Source: Acidimicrobiia bacterium
GTDB lineage: Bacteria; Actinomycetota; Acidimicrobiia; Spongiisociales; ZC4RG35
Length of the DNA: 40,743 bases
Direction: 5' to 3'
Assembly (NCBI GenBank): GCA_013812505.1
Contig: JACCTH010000080.1
Span: 1-40,743, forward strand
A program made the translations under genes and the position numbers. This document shows positions 15,050-23,739 of the stretch, piece after piece (the stretch's first letter is position 1; each line of letters starts with the position of its first letter). The notes beneath the pieces were generated by a model that had not been told where the DNA came from, made no database searches, and worked only from the letters and a program-made list of their open reading frames with translations.

Positions 15050-16372
15050 TCACACGTCCCGGAGCGCGCCGGTCCAGGTCTGGAAGGCTGGATACGTCTC
15101 GATCCTCCCGCCCCAGTTCGCCTCGCCGGCCTTGCACACCACCGTGTAGGTGATGTTCATCCAGTTGACGAACCCCTTCCCGGACAAGCCATGCCGCTGG
15201 ACCGGGCGCCACGTCCCGGTATTGAGGTACATCCGATACCTTTCCTTCGAACCTTCTCCGACCACGCCCACCGCCCGCTGGTCGGCCTGATGCGTGTGGC
15301 CGTAGATGGCGTAGAGAATCCCCCCTTTGAGGTCAGGGTTGGCGTCTAGGCGTTGGAAGTCTTCGACTGCCTTGAGGGCGAACTTGTCTTCCTGGGCCTT
15401 CTCGGCTCCCTCGATCTGTCGAAGGCTTCGGTCAAACCTCGTGATCTTGATGCTGTCCATGATGAACAACAGCATTTGGAGCACGTCCCCCTCGTCGAAG
15501 GGGTTGCGGGCCTGGTCGTGGCGGTCGATCCAATCCGGCACGAATGGGATGTCACCGAACTCGTGGCCAACCCGGCGAACAGCCTCGTTTACCGCTTTCT
15601 GGACCGCCTCGTCGTTGCGGTCCGCCTGGTAGTTGAGCCACTCCATGATCGCAATCATGGGTCGGACGTCGAACAGATCCTGGAACCGGCGGTACAGATG
15701 ATCACGCTGGGGATGGTTCTCCCCGAGCGCGTCCCGCACCGCGCTCGGCATCCTCGAAGCGACTTCGCACGCCAGTAGGTCTCCGATTGGAACCCGGAAG
15801 TAGTCCTCCAGTGGAATGGGGGTGTACTCCTGTAGGCGGAACGTCTCGCTTCCTTCGAAGTTGAATGCATCCCACTCCTGGCCATGACGACCCAGGACCC
15901 CGTGGTCGAGATCGAGGTATTGATGATCGAACGGGGCATCGCTTGCAGGCATCCCGAAGGCCTCCCGGACCCGTCGGCGAAGCGAGGGGTACATGCTGCA
16001 CAACCGGTCGTGGTTGCCCGGGATAAAAACGATCTCCGGCTCCGCCGGAAACCCGAACACATCGCCCAGTGATCCGGCCATGAGTTCGAAGCTCTCCTGG
16101 TTTTTGGCGATCACCCCCTCGAGGATGTCCAGGGCAGCTGCCTCCGAAGGCGCTGAACCCCACGGTCGCTGCTCGGGCGGAACGTCGAACCATCGCTCGG
16201 TTCGGATCAGATCGAAGATGTCCCCGAGGAGCACAATCTTGATGTCTTTCGGCTTGGCCTTGTTGGCGATTTTCGCCAGGTCATCGAAGGCTTCACGGAA
16301 GGCGTCGGCTGTGAGGTGGTGAATCCCGGCCGTCCCGTCCATCAGATGTAGGTCGCTTAGCAGGATGAGCAT
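15050..16372 (-). CDS. Calcineurin-like metallophosphoesterase
   Basis: This 440-residue soluble enzyme hydrolyses phosphomono- or diesters with two metal ions. The motifs come in order: SDLHLMD (about 6-12), LLGDIFDLI (about 47-55), GNHD (about 119-122) and YGHTHQAD (about 360). Between the third and fourth lies an unusually long helical insert of about 200 residues without known motif, which may set substrate choice. It starts five bases after AAGGAG, and its ATG lies 25 bases past the stop of the GMC-hydrolase gene, so the two form an operon. The substrate is unknown. Confidence 0.82.
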   Translation of the reverse strand: MLILLSDLHLMDGTAGIHHLTADAFREAFDDLAKIANKAKPKDIKIVLLGDIFDLIRTERWFDVPPEQRPWGSAPSEAAALDILEGVIAKNQESFELMAGSLGDVFGFPAEPEIVFIPGNHDRLCSMYPSLRRRVREAFGMPASDAPFDHQYLDLDHGVLGRHGQEWDAFNFEGSETFRLQEYTPIPLEDYFRVPIGDLLACEVASRMPSAVRDALGENHPQRDHLYRRFQDLFDVRPMIAIMEWLNYQADRNDEAVQKAVNEAVRRVGHEFGDIPFVPDWIDRHDQARNPFDEGDVLQMLLFIMDSIKITRFDRSLRQIEGAEKAQEDKFALKAVEDFQRLDANPDLKGGILYAIYGHTHQADQRAVGVVGEGSKERYRMYLNTGTWRPVQRHGLSGKGFVNWMNITYTVVCKAGEANWGGRIETYPAFQTWTGALRDV

Positions 16373-16397
16373 GCGGTCTCCTTGGGGATAGTCCGAG

Positions 16398-19300
16398 TCA
16401 CTTTGCCTCCAAATGCTGCACGATCAGTGGGTACACATCACGCGCCGCCTCCCGGCCGATGATTGGGTCCAGATGTCCGTAACCCTCGAGAACGTGCCGT
16501 GCATAAAACTCGGACCCGTTGGCGTCGCTCAGCCAGCGCAACGATTGTTCGGTGCCGTCCGGCTCGAACACGATGTTTTCGGCGCCGTGCAGGAAGGTAA
16601 TCGGGAACGCCAGCCGCCCGACGTTCGGGAGATACGAGTCCGTCCCGTCCGCCATCACCAGATGTTTTCGTCGGGCGATCAGCGCCAGTTGTTCGAACAG
16701 GTCGATGTTCCCGACCCCGCATTGCTCCCCGAGCGTCGAGTGGGTGGCATCGTTCAGACGGTCGTGTTCCCATAGGAGCCCGAAGAGGAAGGTGAGTCGA
16801 TGACAGACTGAACTGTTGCAGTGTTCCTCTTCTTCGATGGGCTGAAGTTGCAACGCCCGGTTCCACAAGCGGTCCAACCAGTCCGGGTGTTTGTCGACTT
16901 CGGCTGTCATCGATTCCACGCCCAATCGGTCCAAGACGTTCGGTAGGTAGAGGACGGCCTTCAGGCGGCCCCCCGTCGGCACGATCATGTGGGCGCCTAT
17001 CTGGGAGGTCACCACCGAGCGGACCCCATCGAGCCCGGCCAAAAGAGCCATGAAGAGCGTGATCGATCCGACGCAATGGGAGACAACCTGAACCGTCCCT
17101 GCCCCCGAGAGCTCCTGCACTGTCCGGATGGCCGCTGGCCAATCGAACCGTGCCACTTGGTCGGCGGTGAAGTTCGTGCGAGAGGATGGGAGGTCGATGC
17201 TTGCCCGCCAATCGAACAGCCAGACGTCATAGCCGTGGGCGGTCAGGAACTCCACCACGTTTGTCTCGATCGTATCCAGGGAGAAAGTCCGACTCGAGAC
17301 CGCCATCCCATGTGCCACAACGACTGGGCCTTTCGGACCACCTCGATATCGGGTTAGCCGGAGCTGCACGCCGTCTTCGGTATCGAATGCGTGCACGGTG
17401 GGTGCCGGAGCGCGCAAAGGTCGCCGTTTACGCGGCTCGACATCAGGGTCCAGGGCCCGGTCCCGGCCACCCGCGGTCCGGCGGGCGATGCCGCCATAGA
17501 CTCGAAACAACTCGCCGGCGAACAGGCGCCCGAACCGCGCCTGCGCCTCGAGGCGAAGGGCAAGGCTCGGTGCGCCTTCCACAGTGATTGTGGTGAGCTG
17601 GCGGATGAAATCGGGGATGGCGATCCTCAGCACCCCTCGCCCAACCACAGGCCCGTTGTCGTCATCTTCCCGGACGGTGATGAACAGGGTGGTGGTGTCC
17701 GCCCACAGGTCGAGGCCGGGGTCGTCGTGGACCGCCTTGAAACCATCGAACCGAAACGTCCGGCCCTCTTCCGACGAGAGCGTCATCTTGTAGCGCATCT
17801 CCCGTTCGTTACGGTTGCCGGTGGTCCCGAAGAGTTGGAACACGGCGTCGCTGACTACGAGCGGGGAGGATGACAGAGCGGGGGCGGTGACAGTTCCAGA
17901 CATCGCGGCATTCCCCGCAGGATCGGCCAGCATCGCCTCCAGGTCCTCGCTCCGAATGGTCAGGAGGAACTCGCAGGTCGAGCCGTCCACTTTGCCCTGC
18001 CGATCGGCCGCCTCGAAGTCGTCGGTCATCCGCGTGGAGAGGAAACCGGCCATGCGCTCGGTGAATCGGAGCGTCATCTTGGGTCGGGCCCCTTCGGGGG
18101 CATGATTGTTCTCGGCGGCCACAGATGTCATGCTGTAGTCGATGGTCCAACCGCGATCCCGGGCGACCAACGCGGCGGCTCGCTCAGCGAGAGCGGAGAT
18201 CGTGATCAGGGGATTGACTCCCAACGGCCGGGGGAGTATCGATCCATCCCACACAAACAGGCCGTCGTGCACATCAGATCCTGTGGCGTTCGAGAACGCG
18301 CGACCCCGATCGTCGACTACGCCACGCTCGGCGTCTTCGCCCATCACGCAGCCGCCTAGCGGGTGCACGGTCACCAGGTCCCAACCCCGCGAGCGTGACC
18401 AGGTCGGGTTACGGACGAACGAACCTCCCAGCGGTTCCACGGCCCGCACCAGGGCCTCGTCTACCCGTGCGAACACCGGCTGCTCTCCTACCGCCGGCCA
18501 GGCGATGCGGAGTCGGTCGTCCTCGAGATACATGCGGCCTGCCCCATCGTCGTGGGCCATAACCAGGAACGTTTGTGTGTTATGGATCGAGCCGCGACGC
18601 GGTCCCCGAACGATGCTGTCGCGCTCTTGATCGTCCACCGCGTCGTCGGCGGTGACTTGGTCGGGCTCCATGCCCCCGATCCGAGACGCCACCGCCAGCG
18701 CTCCGGGCAGGATGTCCGCCAGAAATCCGGGGATCGCTCCTTCTTCGATGACCATTCCAGCCTCCAAGTCATCATGATCACGCAGGTCGATGATGCCGGT
18801 GATGGTCGGGCCCACGTCGGGGTCCACGTCCGGTTGCTGCGGACCCCACCCGATCCCGTTGATCGCGTCCCGGCCGCCGTATCCGAACCCGAGGACATCG
18901 CCGTTGCCCGTGAAGCCTTCGCCGAGTCGGGGGGAAACGGCCAGGCCAGCCTCCCTCGACCGGAGGAGTATCTCCGTGGAGCCGAGCGCCCCGGCCGCCA
19001 GGATCAGCAGGTCGGCCGTGACAAACAGGGTGGGGGCGTCGAAGCGCTCGCGACCGGAGTCGAGGGCCTGATAGTGGACGACCCAGCGTCCCTCTTGCCG
19101 TTCGACCGACCGCACGGAAACCTGCGTGAAGATCTCCGCGCCGTGGTTGCGAGCGTCCGGCAGATAGTTCATCAGCAGGGTGTTCTTCGCCCCGTAGTTA
19201 CATCCCGAGCAGCAGTTTCCGCACCTCGTGCAGGCTTTCTGCTCGACGCCTACGTGGTTGACGCCGTCCCGAAACGTCACGTTGATTGGTGGTCGATAAA

Positions 19301-19823
19301 AGCGCGCCCCCATTCCCTGCGCCGACCGTTCCAGCGCCTGCAGCTTCTTCAGGATTGGGGCATCCTCAGGGTACGGGGTCGGTCGGAGCATTGCCTCCGC
19401 CCTGCTGAAGGCCTCGGCCAACTCACCCTCCACGTCTGCACGGACCGCGGCCGGCCACCGTGGGTCATCAAACACCCGGCGGTCGGGACGGAGGGACACG
19501 TTCGCGTTGACCAGCGACGTCCCACCAAGTCCGCAGCCCATGAACACGTTGATGTCCTCGTTGCCACGTAAGTCATAGAGCCCTGTTCGGGATCCCACAC
19601 GGCGGCCCGGCAAGTCCATCTGGAACTCCCTGGTCGCCTCCCAGTTGGTGTCGGGGTACTCGCCCGGACGGATCTCCCGGCCCCGCTCGAGGACGCACAC
19701 ATCTTGTCCTGCCCGGGACAGCCGTGACGCCGCGATCGAGCCTCCGTACCCCGATCCCACCACCACCACGGTGTAGTGAGGCTTCATCTTTTCGAGGGGG
19801 CTGGATAGGCGGTCGGTCAGCAC
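16398..19823 (-). CDS. GMC oxidoreductase-alpha/beta hydrolase fusion (cholesterol oxidase-like)
   Basis: The 1,141-residue protein joins two enzymes. Residues 15-560 are a GMC-type FAD oxidoreductase with the dinucleotide motif VVVGSGYGGSIAASRL (GSGYGG at 23-28), a cysteine group CTRCGNCCSGC (Cys198, 201, 204, 205, 208) like the cluster motif seen in related cholesterol-oxidase-type proteins, and the C-terminal HPLGGCVMG (His487). A beta-rich linker domain covers about 580-770. Residues 815-1141 are an alpha/beta hydrolase whose nucleophile elbow reads SHCVGS, placing Cys917 where Ser is usual; the late His is in EGYGHLD. A sterol or lipid-like substrate oxidised and then hydrolysed by one protein is plausible but inferred. 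GTG 19823 or ATG 19787 may start it. Confidence 0.83.
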   Translation of the reverse strand: MLTDRLSSPLEKMKPHYTVVVVGSGYGGSIAASRLSRAGQDVCVLERGREIRPGEYPDTNWEATREFQMDLPGRRVGSRTGLYDLRGNEDINVFMGCGLGGTSLVNANVSLRPDRRVFDDPRWPAAVRADVEGELAEAFSRAEAMLRPTPYPEDAPILKKLQALERSAQGMGARFYRPPINVTFRDGVNHVGVEQKACTRCGNCCSGCNYGAKNTLLMNYLPDARNHGAEIFTQVSVRSVERQEGRWVVHYQALDSGRERFDAPTLFVTADLLILAAGALGSTEILLRSREAGLAVSPRLGEGFTGNGDVLGFGYGGRDAINGIGWGPQQPDVDPDVGPTITGIIDLRDHDDLEAGMVIEEGAIPGFLADILPGALAVASRIGGMEPDQVTADDAVDDQERDSIVRGPRRGSIHNTQTFLVMAHDDGAGRMYLEDDRLRIAWPAVGEQPVFARVDEALVRAVEPLGGSFVRNPTWSRSRGWDLVTVHPLGGCVMGEDAERGVVDDRGRAFSNATGSDVHDGLFVWDGSILPRPLGVNPLITISALAERAAALVARDRGWTIDYSMTSVAAENNHAPEGARPKMTLRFTERMAGFLSTRMTDDFEAADRQGKVDGSTCEFLLTIRSEDLEAMLADPAGNAAMSGTVTAPALSSSPLVVSDAVFQLFGTTGNRNEREMRYKMTLSSEEGRTFRFDGFKAVHDDPGLDLWADTTTLFITVREDDDNGPVVGRGVLRIAIPDFIRQLTTITVEGAPSLALRLEAQARFGRLFAGELFRVYGGIARRTAGGRDRALDPDVEPRKRRPLRAPAPTVHAFDTEDGVQLRLTRYRGGPKGPVVVAHGMAVSSRTFSLDTIETNVVEFLTAHGYDVWLFDWRASIDLPSSRTNFTADQVARFDWPAAIRTVQELSGAGTVQVVSHCVGSITLFMALLAGLDGVRSVVTSQIGAHMIVPTGGRLKAVLYLPNVLDRLGVESMTAEVDKHPDWLDRLWNRALQLQPIEEEEHCNSSVCHRLTFLFGLLWEHDRLNDATHSTLGEQCGVGNIDLFEQLALIARRKHLVMADGTDSYLPNVGRLAFPITFLHGAENIVFEPDGTEQSLRWLSDANGSEFYARHVLEGYGHLDPIIGREAARDVYPLIVQHLEAK

Positions 19824-19845
19824 GATTGTGACCTTACTTTCCCAA

Positions 19846-19892
19846 AACCTAAGGCGATTTTGGTGGCTATACCACCACCCAAACCTTAGGTT
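19846..19892. promoter_or_regulatory. Nested inverted repeats upstream of the GMC-hydrolase gene
   Basis: AACCTAAGG (19846-19854) and CCTTAGGTT (19884-19892) are a perfect 9-base inverted repeat. Inside it TGGTGG (19861-19866) and CCACCA (19872-19877) form a second one around CTATA. The block sits 23 bases before the GMC start codon and 16 bases after the stop of the ATP-grasp gene. It could be an operator for a dimeric regulator, or a terminator of the upstream operon. No T-run is seen. Confidence 0.45.
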
Positions 19893-19907
19893 CGGTTAGT
19901 GGTTGGC

Positions 19908-20957
19908 CTAAAGGGTGGCCAGGGTGACGTTGCGGAGCGAACGGCCGTAAGCCGCTCGGAGCGCGACTTTGTGCTCCAGCGATTCAATCACCGGGCGGGC
20001 GAAGTCGAGTTCGTTCAGCTTGCCCGCGCTGCCCAGACCACCCGGGCTGAACACGTTGACCTCCATGAGCTTCTCTCCCACCACATCGAGGCCGACGAGG
20101 AACATCCCGTCCTGGACCAGCTTGGGCTTCACCATCTCGACCAAGGCCAACATCCCGTCAGTCACGACCGCGGCTTTGGCTTCCCCGCCGACATGCATGT
20201 TGGAACGCAGGTCGGTTCCGGTAGGTACTCGTCGGAACGCCGCATATCGGCCATTGACCATCAGCGGTTCGCCGTTCATTACAAATAGGCGAACATCGCC
20301 CTTAATGGCATCCTTGAGAAACTCCTGAGCAACGACATAACCGTCTCGGATCAAGGTTTCGATCATTTGGTTGACGTTCTGATCCTTCTTTCCCGTCACA
20401 AGAAACACGCCCTGGCCGCCAGAACCCTGCAATGGCTTGAGCACAGCCTTGCCGTTGCAGGACTTGATGAACTCCTTGATATCGGAATCGTTGCGGGAGA
20501 TGAGCGTGTGCGGTCGAATCGCGTCGGGGAAATGTTGGAAGTAGGTCTTGTTCACGGCATCGGCGAGATGGGCCGGATCATTCACGACGATGACGCCGTG
20601 GGCCGCCGCCACTTGTCCGAACAGGATTCCCGAGGTCTGTGCCCACGGCCGATCGTTGGCATCTTCGGTGGGGTCGTTCCGAAGCATCAATACGTCGAGC
20701 TCGTCGACCACGATTTTCTCGTTGGTTCCCCGCTCTTGGCCCTGAACATCGTCGAGAAACGCCTTTAACGACCGATACGTCTTGGCGGACGGCCCGGCGG
20801 CATCGGCCACGATCTTGCCTTGGGAGTCCTGGGCTAATTCACCGACGCCAATCAACCAAACGTCGTGACCGCGGTTACGGGCCGCCATTGCCAGCCGGAT
20901 AGTGGTGTATTGCGGTAACTCGGTCGCAACTTGGCTCACGACAAAACCAACCTTCAT
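19908..20957 (-). CDS. GshB-like ATP-grasp ligase
   Basis: This 349-residue enzyme of the ATP-grasp superfamily uses ATP to join a carboxylate to an amine through an acyl phosphate. The ATP-binding parts resemble glutathione synthetase: KAVLKPLQGSGGQGVFLV (about 192-209), VAQEFLKDAIKGDVRLFV, a metal-binding LDVVGEKLMEVNVFSPGG near the end, and RSNMHVGG. Glutathione synthesis is unlikely as its main role: no gshA adjoins it and the organism has the mycothiol gene mshD. ATG 20957 overlaps the stop of the DUF1704 gene as ATGA. As the last gene of a five-gene operon with a peptidase and an amidohydrolase, it probably makes or extends a peptide-like product. Confidence 0.82.
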   Translation of the reverse strand: MKVGFVVSQVATELPQYTTIRLAMAARNRGHDVWLIGVGELAQDSQGKIVADAAGPSAKTYRSLKAFLDDVQGQERGTNEKIVVDELDVLMLRNDPTEDANDRPWAQTSGILFGQVAAAHGVIVVNDPAHLADAVNKTYFQHFPDAIRPHTLISRNDSDIKEFIKSCNGKAVLKPLQGSGGQGVFLVTGKKDQNVNQMIETLIRDGYVVAQEFLKDAIKGDVRLFVMNGEPLMVNGRYAAFRRVPTGTDLRSNMHVGGEAKAAVVTDGMLALVEMVKPKLVQDGMFLVGLDVVGEKLMEVNVFSPGGLGSAGKLNELDFARPVIESLEHKVALRAAYGRSLRNVTLATL

Positions 20958-22102
20958 GCGGCTCGGCCTCCGAGGTCGATGACGGCTCTTCCGTTCCTAA
21001 TTTCCTGCACTCTTTTTTGAGCGTCTACCTCATCCAAGAACCGGGGCTTGAGAGGGCCGCTCGTCAGCACACCTCGGGTCATCAGCTCAGCGACGAGCGG
21101 GACGGCTTCGAAGCTGACCTTGCCGAGATAGAGCGACTCGAGATCGAGACCAGCCTGGACATGCTCGAAGAGTCTCACCAAGCCCCGCAGATAGATGGCG
21201 TCTTTGGTCGACCCGCCGCCACGGAACGCCCTCATCACGGTCGTGAAAGCTTCCGGTCGCGGGCTGCCTATCGCGACCAGTTCTTCATGGGCTTCACGAA
21301 ACGATATGCCGCGACTCCGTAAGTGGGCAGCGATCACTCGAAATGCCAACGTGCGCAGGCGCGCAGATGAGAGACCGCTTATGAGATGCTCAGCCAGGAC
21401 TCCCAGGGCTTCTTGCAACTCGTCGTATCCCGCCAAACCGAACGAGAGCATTTGCAGCGGTTGGGACTGTCCGTTGGCGAAGGTGAGGATGTGAGTCCCC
21501 ACCTCATGGGCGAGCAAACCCGGTGCATGGGCGGCCGCGATCCGCGTGCCCTTTCCCACATAGAGGTTGCCAGCTTCGACCAGGACTCCTGGTCGAGAAT
21601 CGCTGAGATGCACCTTGGCCGTCAGTTCCGGATAAACCTCGCGATAGCGGGCAATCTCGGCTCCGGCCGCGACTGCGAACTCTTCGGCACCCATGACCCG
21701 GTCCGGGGGAGTTGGGTCTATGGGCTCTCGCAGAATCGCTTCGGCGACAGTCACCGTCTTGTCTTCGACGTGGCCGAAGAGCTCGACAGCCACGAATAAC
21801 GCCTGGTCGGTGTTGCGATTGCGCAAGAGCTCGAGCCGCAGGCGCAGCTCCTTGACCAACGCCTCGGCCAGATGGGCGACGGTTGCGTCCGCGGGCGCGG
21901 TTGGATCGACTTGATCCAACAAGGCAGCGATCGCGTCGAGGTCGGGCAGGTCGCGATACATGAAGACGGGGTCGTCTCCAGCAAAGAACGCCTTACGGGC
22001 TTCGGGCACATTGATCGGAGTCATCAAGCTGAGCAGTGGCAATTGCCCGGCGACCTCCGCCAACTGCCGATCGACTTTGAGGTCCTGCTCACTGACCGGC
22101 AA
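20954..22102 (-). CDS. DUF1704 / QEGLA-type zinc metallopeptidase
   Basis: This 382-residue protein belongs to the family often named 'flavohemoglobin expression-modulating QEGLA motif protein'. The zinc motif is HEVGTH (about 198-203), followed by the family's second block, here YDELQEALGVLAEHL instead of the typical E-x-x-x-E-G-L-A-V-L-A-E. Eukaryotic relatives (MATCAP/KIAA0895) are tubulin carboxypeptidases that remove a C-terminal Tyr, so a C-terminal peptidase role is reasonable. The start is a TTG at 22102 inside the preceding gene (14-base overlap), and its 3' end overlaps the ATP-grasp start. The three genes are evidently translated as a unit. Confidence 0.82.
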   Translation of the reverse strand: MPVSEQDLKVDRQLAEVAGQLPLLSLMTPINVPEARKAFFAGDDPVFMYRDLPDLDAIAALLDQVDPTAPADATVAHLAEALVKELRLRLELLRNRNTDQALFVAVELFGHVEDKTVTVAEAILREPIDPTPPDRVMGAEEFAVAAGAEIARYREVYPELTAKVHLSDSRPGVLVEAGNLYVGKGTRIAAAHAPGLLAHEVGTHILTFANGQSQPLQMLSFGLAGYDELQEALGVLAEHLISGLSSARLRTLAFRVIAAHLRSRGISFREAHEELVAIGSPRPEAFTTVMRAFRGGGSTKDAIYLRGLVRLFEHVQAGLDLESLYLGKVSFEAVPLVAELMTRGVLTSGPLKPRFLDEVDAQKRVQEIRNGRAVIDLGGRAA

Positions 22103-22877
22103 TGCTTCTCCACGCCTCAGTCACGGGACCGACGGTGGCCAAAAGCGCGTCCCGTAGCTCCTGTTGAGCAGTTGAATCAACCGTTCCTGTCCATTCGTCC
22201 ATCCAAGTCTTCTTCAGCTCAATTGCGAGCGCACAGGCAACTTTCCCGTAGTGCTCATGGACCCATCCGGCGAGCCGCTGGCCTCGGAACTTCACATTCT
22301 CGCGGACGTCGAGGATGTTGTCGCCTTGCCGGTGACGGCTCATCTCTTCGATGAAGGCTCCGGAAACCTTGTTCCAGCCGCCGGGCACAGACCCCGTGCC
22401 GACGTTCACCGCCGGATTCTCTGCCTCGGGAGCGGTCGCAAAGTCCGCTCCGCCCCGCCGATGGTTGTAGGAGTGCAGGTCGTAGAGGACGAAACCGCCA
22501 TGAGCTGCCACGACCTCTTCGAGCAAGCGGGTCAGATCGGCATAGAACTGGTCGTAAAGACGGAGCGACTCGCTTCGGACCTGCGCGGGGAGGTCGCCTC
22601 GCCAGAGGTCAAGGCCCCAGGCGTCGTCCGGCTCGCTGTATAGAGCCCTGTCCCGGACCCGGTTGAGGTCAACCTCAAAACGCGAGCGATGGACGACGGC
22701 GAACGCCTCGAAAGCGGCGGCAAAGAAATCAGTAAAAGGGTCCTCTTCGCGCAGGCGAGTGTCCGCGTCGAGAAGCATCAACTCCTCTACCTCAGGCCGC
22801 AACTCGTGTCCGTTGTGCACAGCGGTGGCAACGATGGGTACCTCGATAGCGCCGAGGGTGAACGTGGCGAACGCCAT
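22089..22877 (-). CDS. N-formylglutamate amidohydrolase-family protein
   Basis: This 262-residue zinc hydrolase belongs to the FGase/HutG2-like family, whose known reaction removes formate from N-formyl-L-glutamate in histidine breakdown. Family blocks are VHNGHELRPEV near the N-terminus, HRSRFEVDLNRVRDRALY (substrate Arg and Asn), and VLYDLHSYNHRRGG with metal His residues. No other hut gene is near. In company with DUF1704 and ATP-grasp genes, the family is known to occur outside histidine degradation, where its substrate is unknown. I chose ATG 22877; a TTG at 22910 is also open. Confidence 0.8.
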   Translation of the reverse strand: MAFATFTLGAIEVPIVATAVHNGHELRPEVEELMLLDADTRLREEDPFTDFFAAAFEAFAVVHRSRFEVDLNRVRDRALYSEPDDAWGLDLWRGDLPAQVRSESLRLYDQFYADLTRLLEEVVAAHGGFVLYDLHSYNHRRGGADFATAPEAENPAVNVGTGSVPGGWNKVSGAFIEEMSRHRQGDNILDVRENVKFRGQRLAGWVHEHYGKVACALAIELKKTWMDEWTGTVDSTAQQELRDALLATVGPVTEAWRSIAGQ

Positions 22878-22917
22878 ACAGCATTCTTGCCCGCACGTCC
22901 ACTCGGGCAAACGGCCG

Positions 22918-23739
22918 TTAGTCGACTTCGGCTAGGACCGCGTCAAATAGGGGTGGCCAAAACTTCATCGCCCAGTTTTCATCGTCGAAGACACGGCCAG
23001 AAAGACCGCACATCGCCACCTGCCGGTCGGGGTCGACCCAAAGGAAGCTGCCGCTGCCACCGAAATGGCCGTAGGTGGCGGGGGAGTTTTGGTTACCGGT
23101 CCAATGGGGCGACTTGCCGTCGCGGATCTCAAAACCCAGGCCCCAGTCGCAGGGGTCGTAGCGGCCCAAACCGGGAATAATCCCGGACAAGCCGGGGAAA
23201 GCAACGGTGGTGGCAGCGCGCAGACGGGAAGGATTAAGCAAGGTCGGAGCCAGAAGCTCCTCGGCGAACACGGTCATGTCAAGGAGAGAGCCGCTAAGCC
23301 CGGCCGACGGCCGCCCCACTATGTCGACATCTATCCCCAGTGGTGCGAGCACTTGCCAGCGGAGATAGTCGTCGAAATCATGGCCGGTGGCTTCGGCCAC
23401 CTTGTCCCCGAGAAGGTCAAAGCCAGTGTTCGAGTAGATCCGCCGGGCACCGGGCCGGGCGACCGGAGCTTCACCCTCAAATGGGAGCCCCGAGGTGTGG
23501 GCGAGGAGGTGGCGGATTGTCGAGCCTGCGGGACCGGCCGGATCGTCAAGGGCAAGCTCTTCGTCTTGGACCGCCATGAGGATCGCAAACGCCGTTAGCA
23601 ATTTACTCACCGAGGCCCAACGGCCTTTCGTCTCCAACGTTCCGCGGTGGGCAACAGTGCCCTTAGGCCCAACCACTGCCACCCTTGCCTCGGGGACAGG
23701 CCAGTCGTCAATTTGGCGAAGGACTTGGTCGATCGACAC
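22918..23739 (-). CDS. Beta-lactamase-family serine hydrolase
   Basis: This 273-residue enzyme has the class C beta-lactamase/DD-peptidase fold. Catalytic motifs are SVSK (S-x-x-K, about 44-47), YSN in IYSNTGFDLLG (about 122), and HFGGSG in place of K-T-G near 232. It also has the family block HLLAHTSGLP. There is no signal peptide, so it probably acts in the cytoplasm as an esterase or peptidase rather than on cell wall. Its GTG start overlaps the patatin stop as TAGTG, and the next gene follows after 40 bases, placing it second in the five-gene operon. Confidence 0.83.
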   Translation of the reverse strand: MSIDQVLRQIDDWPVPEARVAVVGPKGTVAHRGTLETKGRWASVSKLLTAFAILMAVQDEELALDDPAGPAGSTIRHLLAHTSGLPFEGEAPVARPGARRIYSNTGFDLLGDKVAEATGHDFDDYLRWQVLAPLGIDVDIVGRPSAGLSGSLLDMTVFAEELLAPTLLNPSRLRAATTVAFPGLSGIIPGLGRYDPCDWGLGFEIRDGKSPHWTGNQNSPATYGHFGGSGSFLWVDPDRQVAMCGLSGRVFDDENWAMKFWPPLFDAVLAEVD

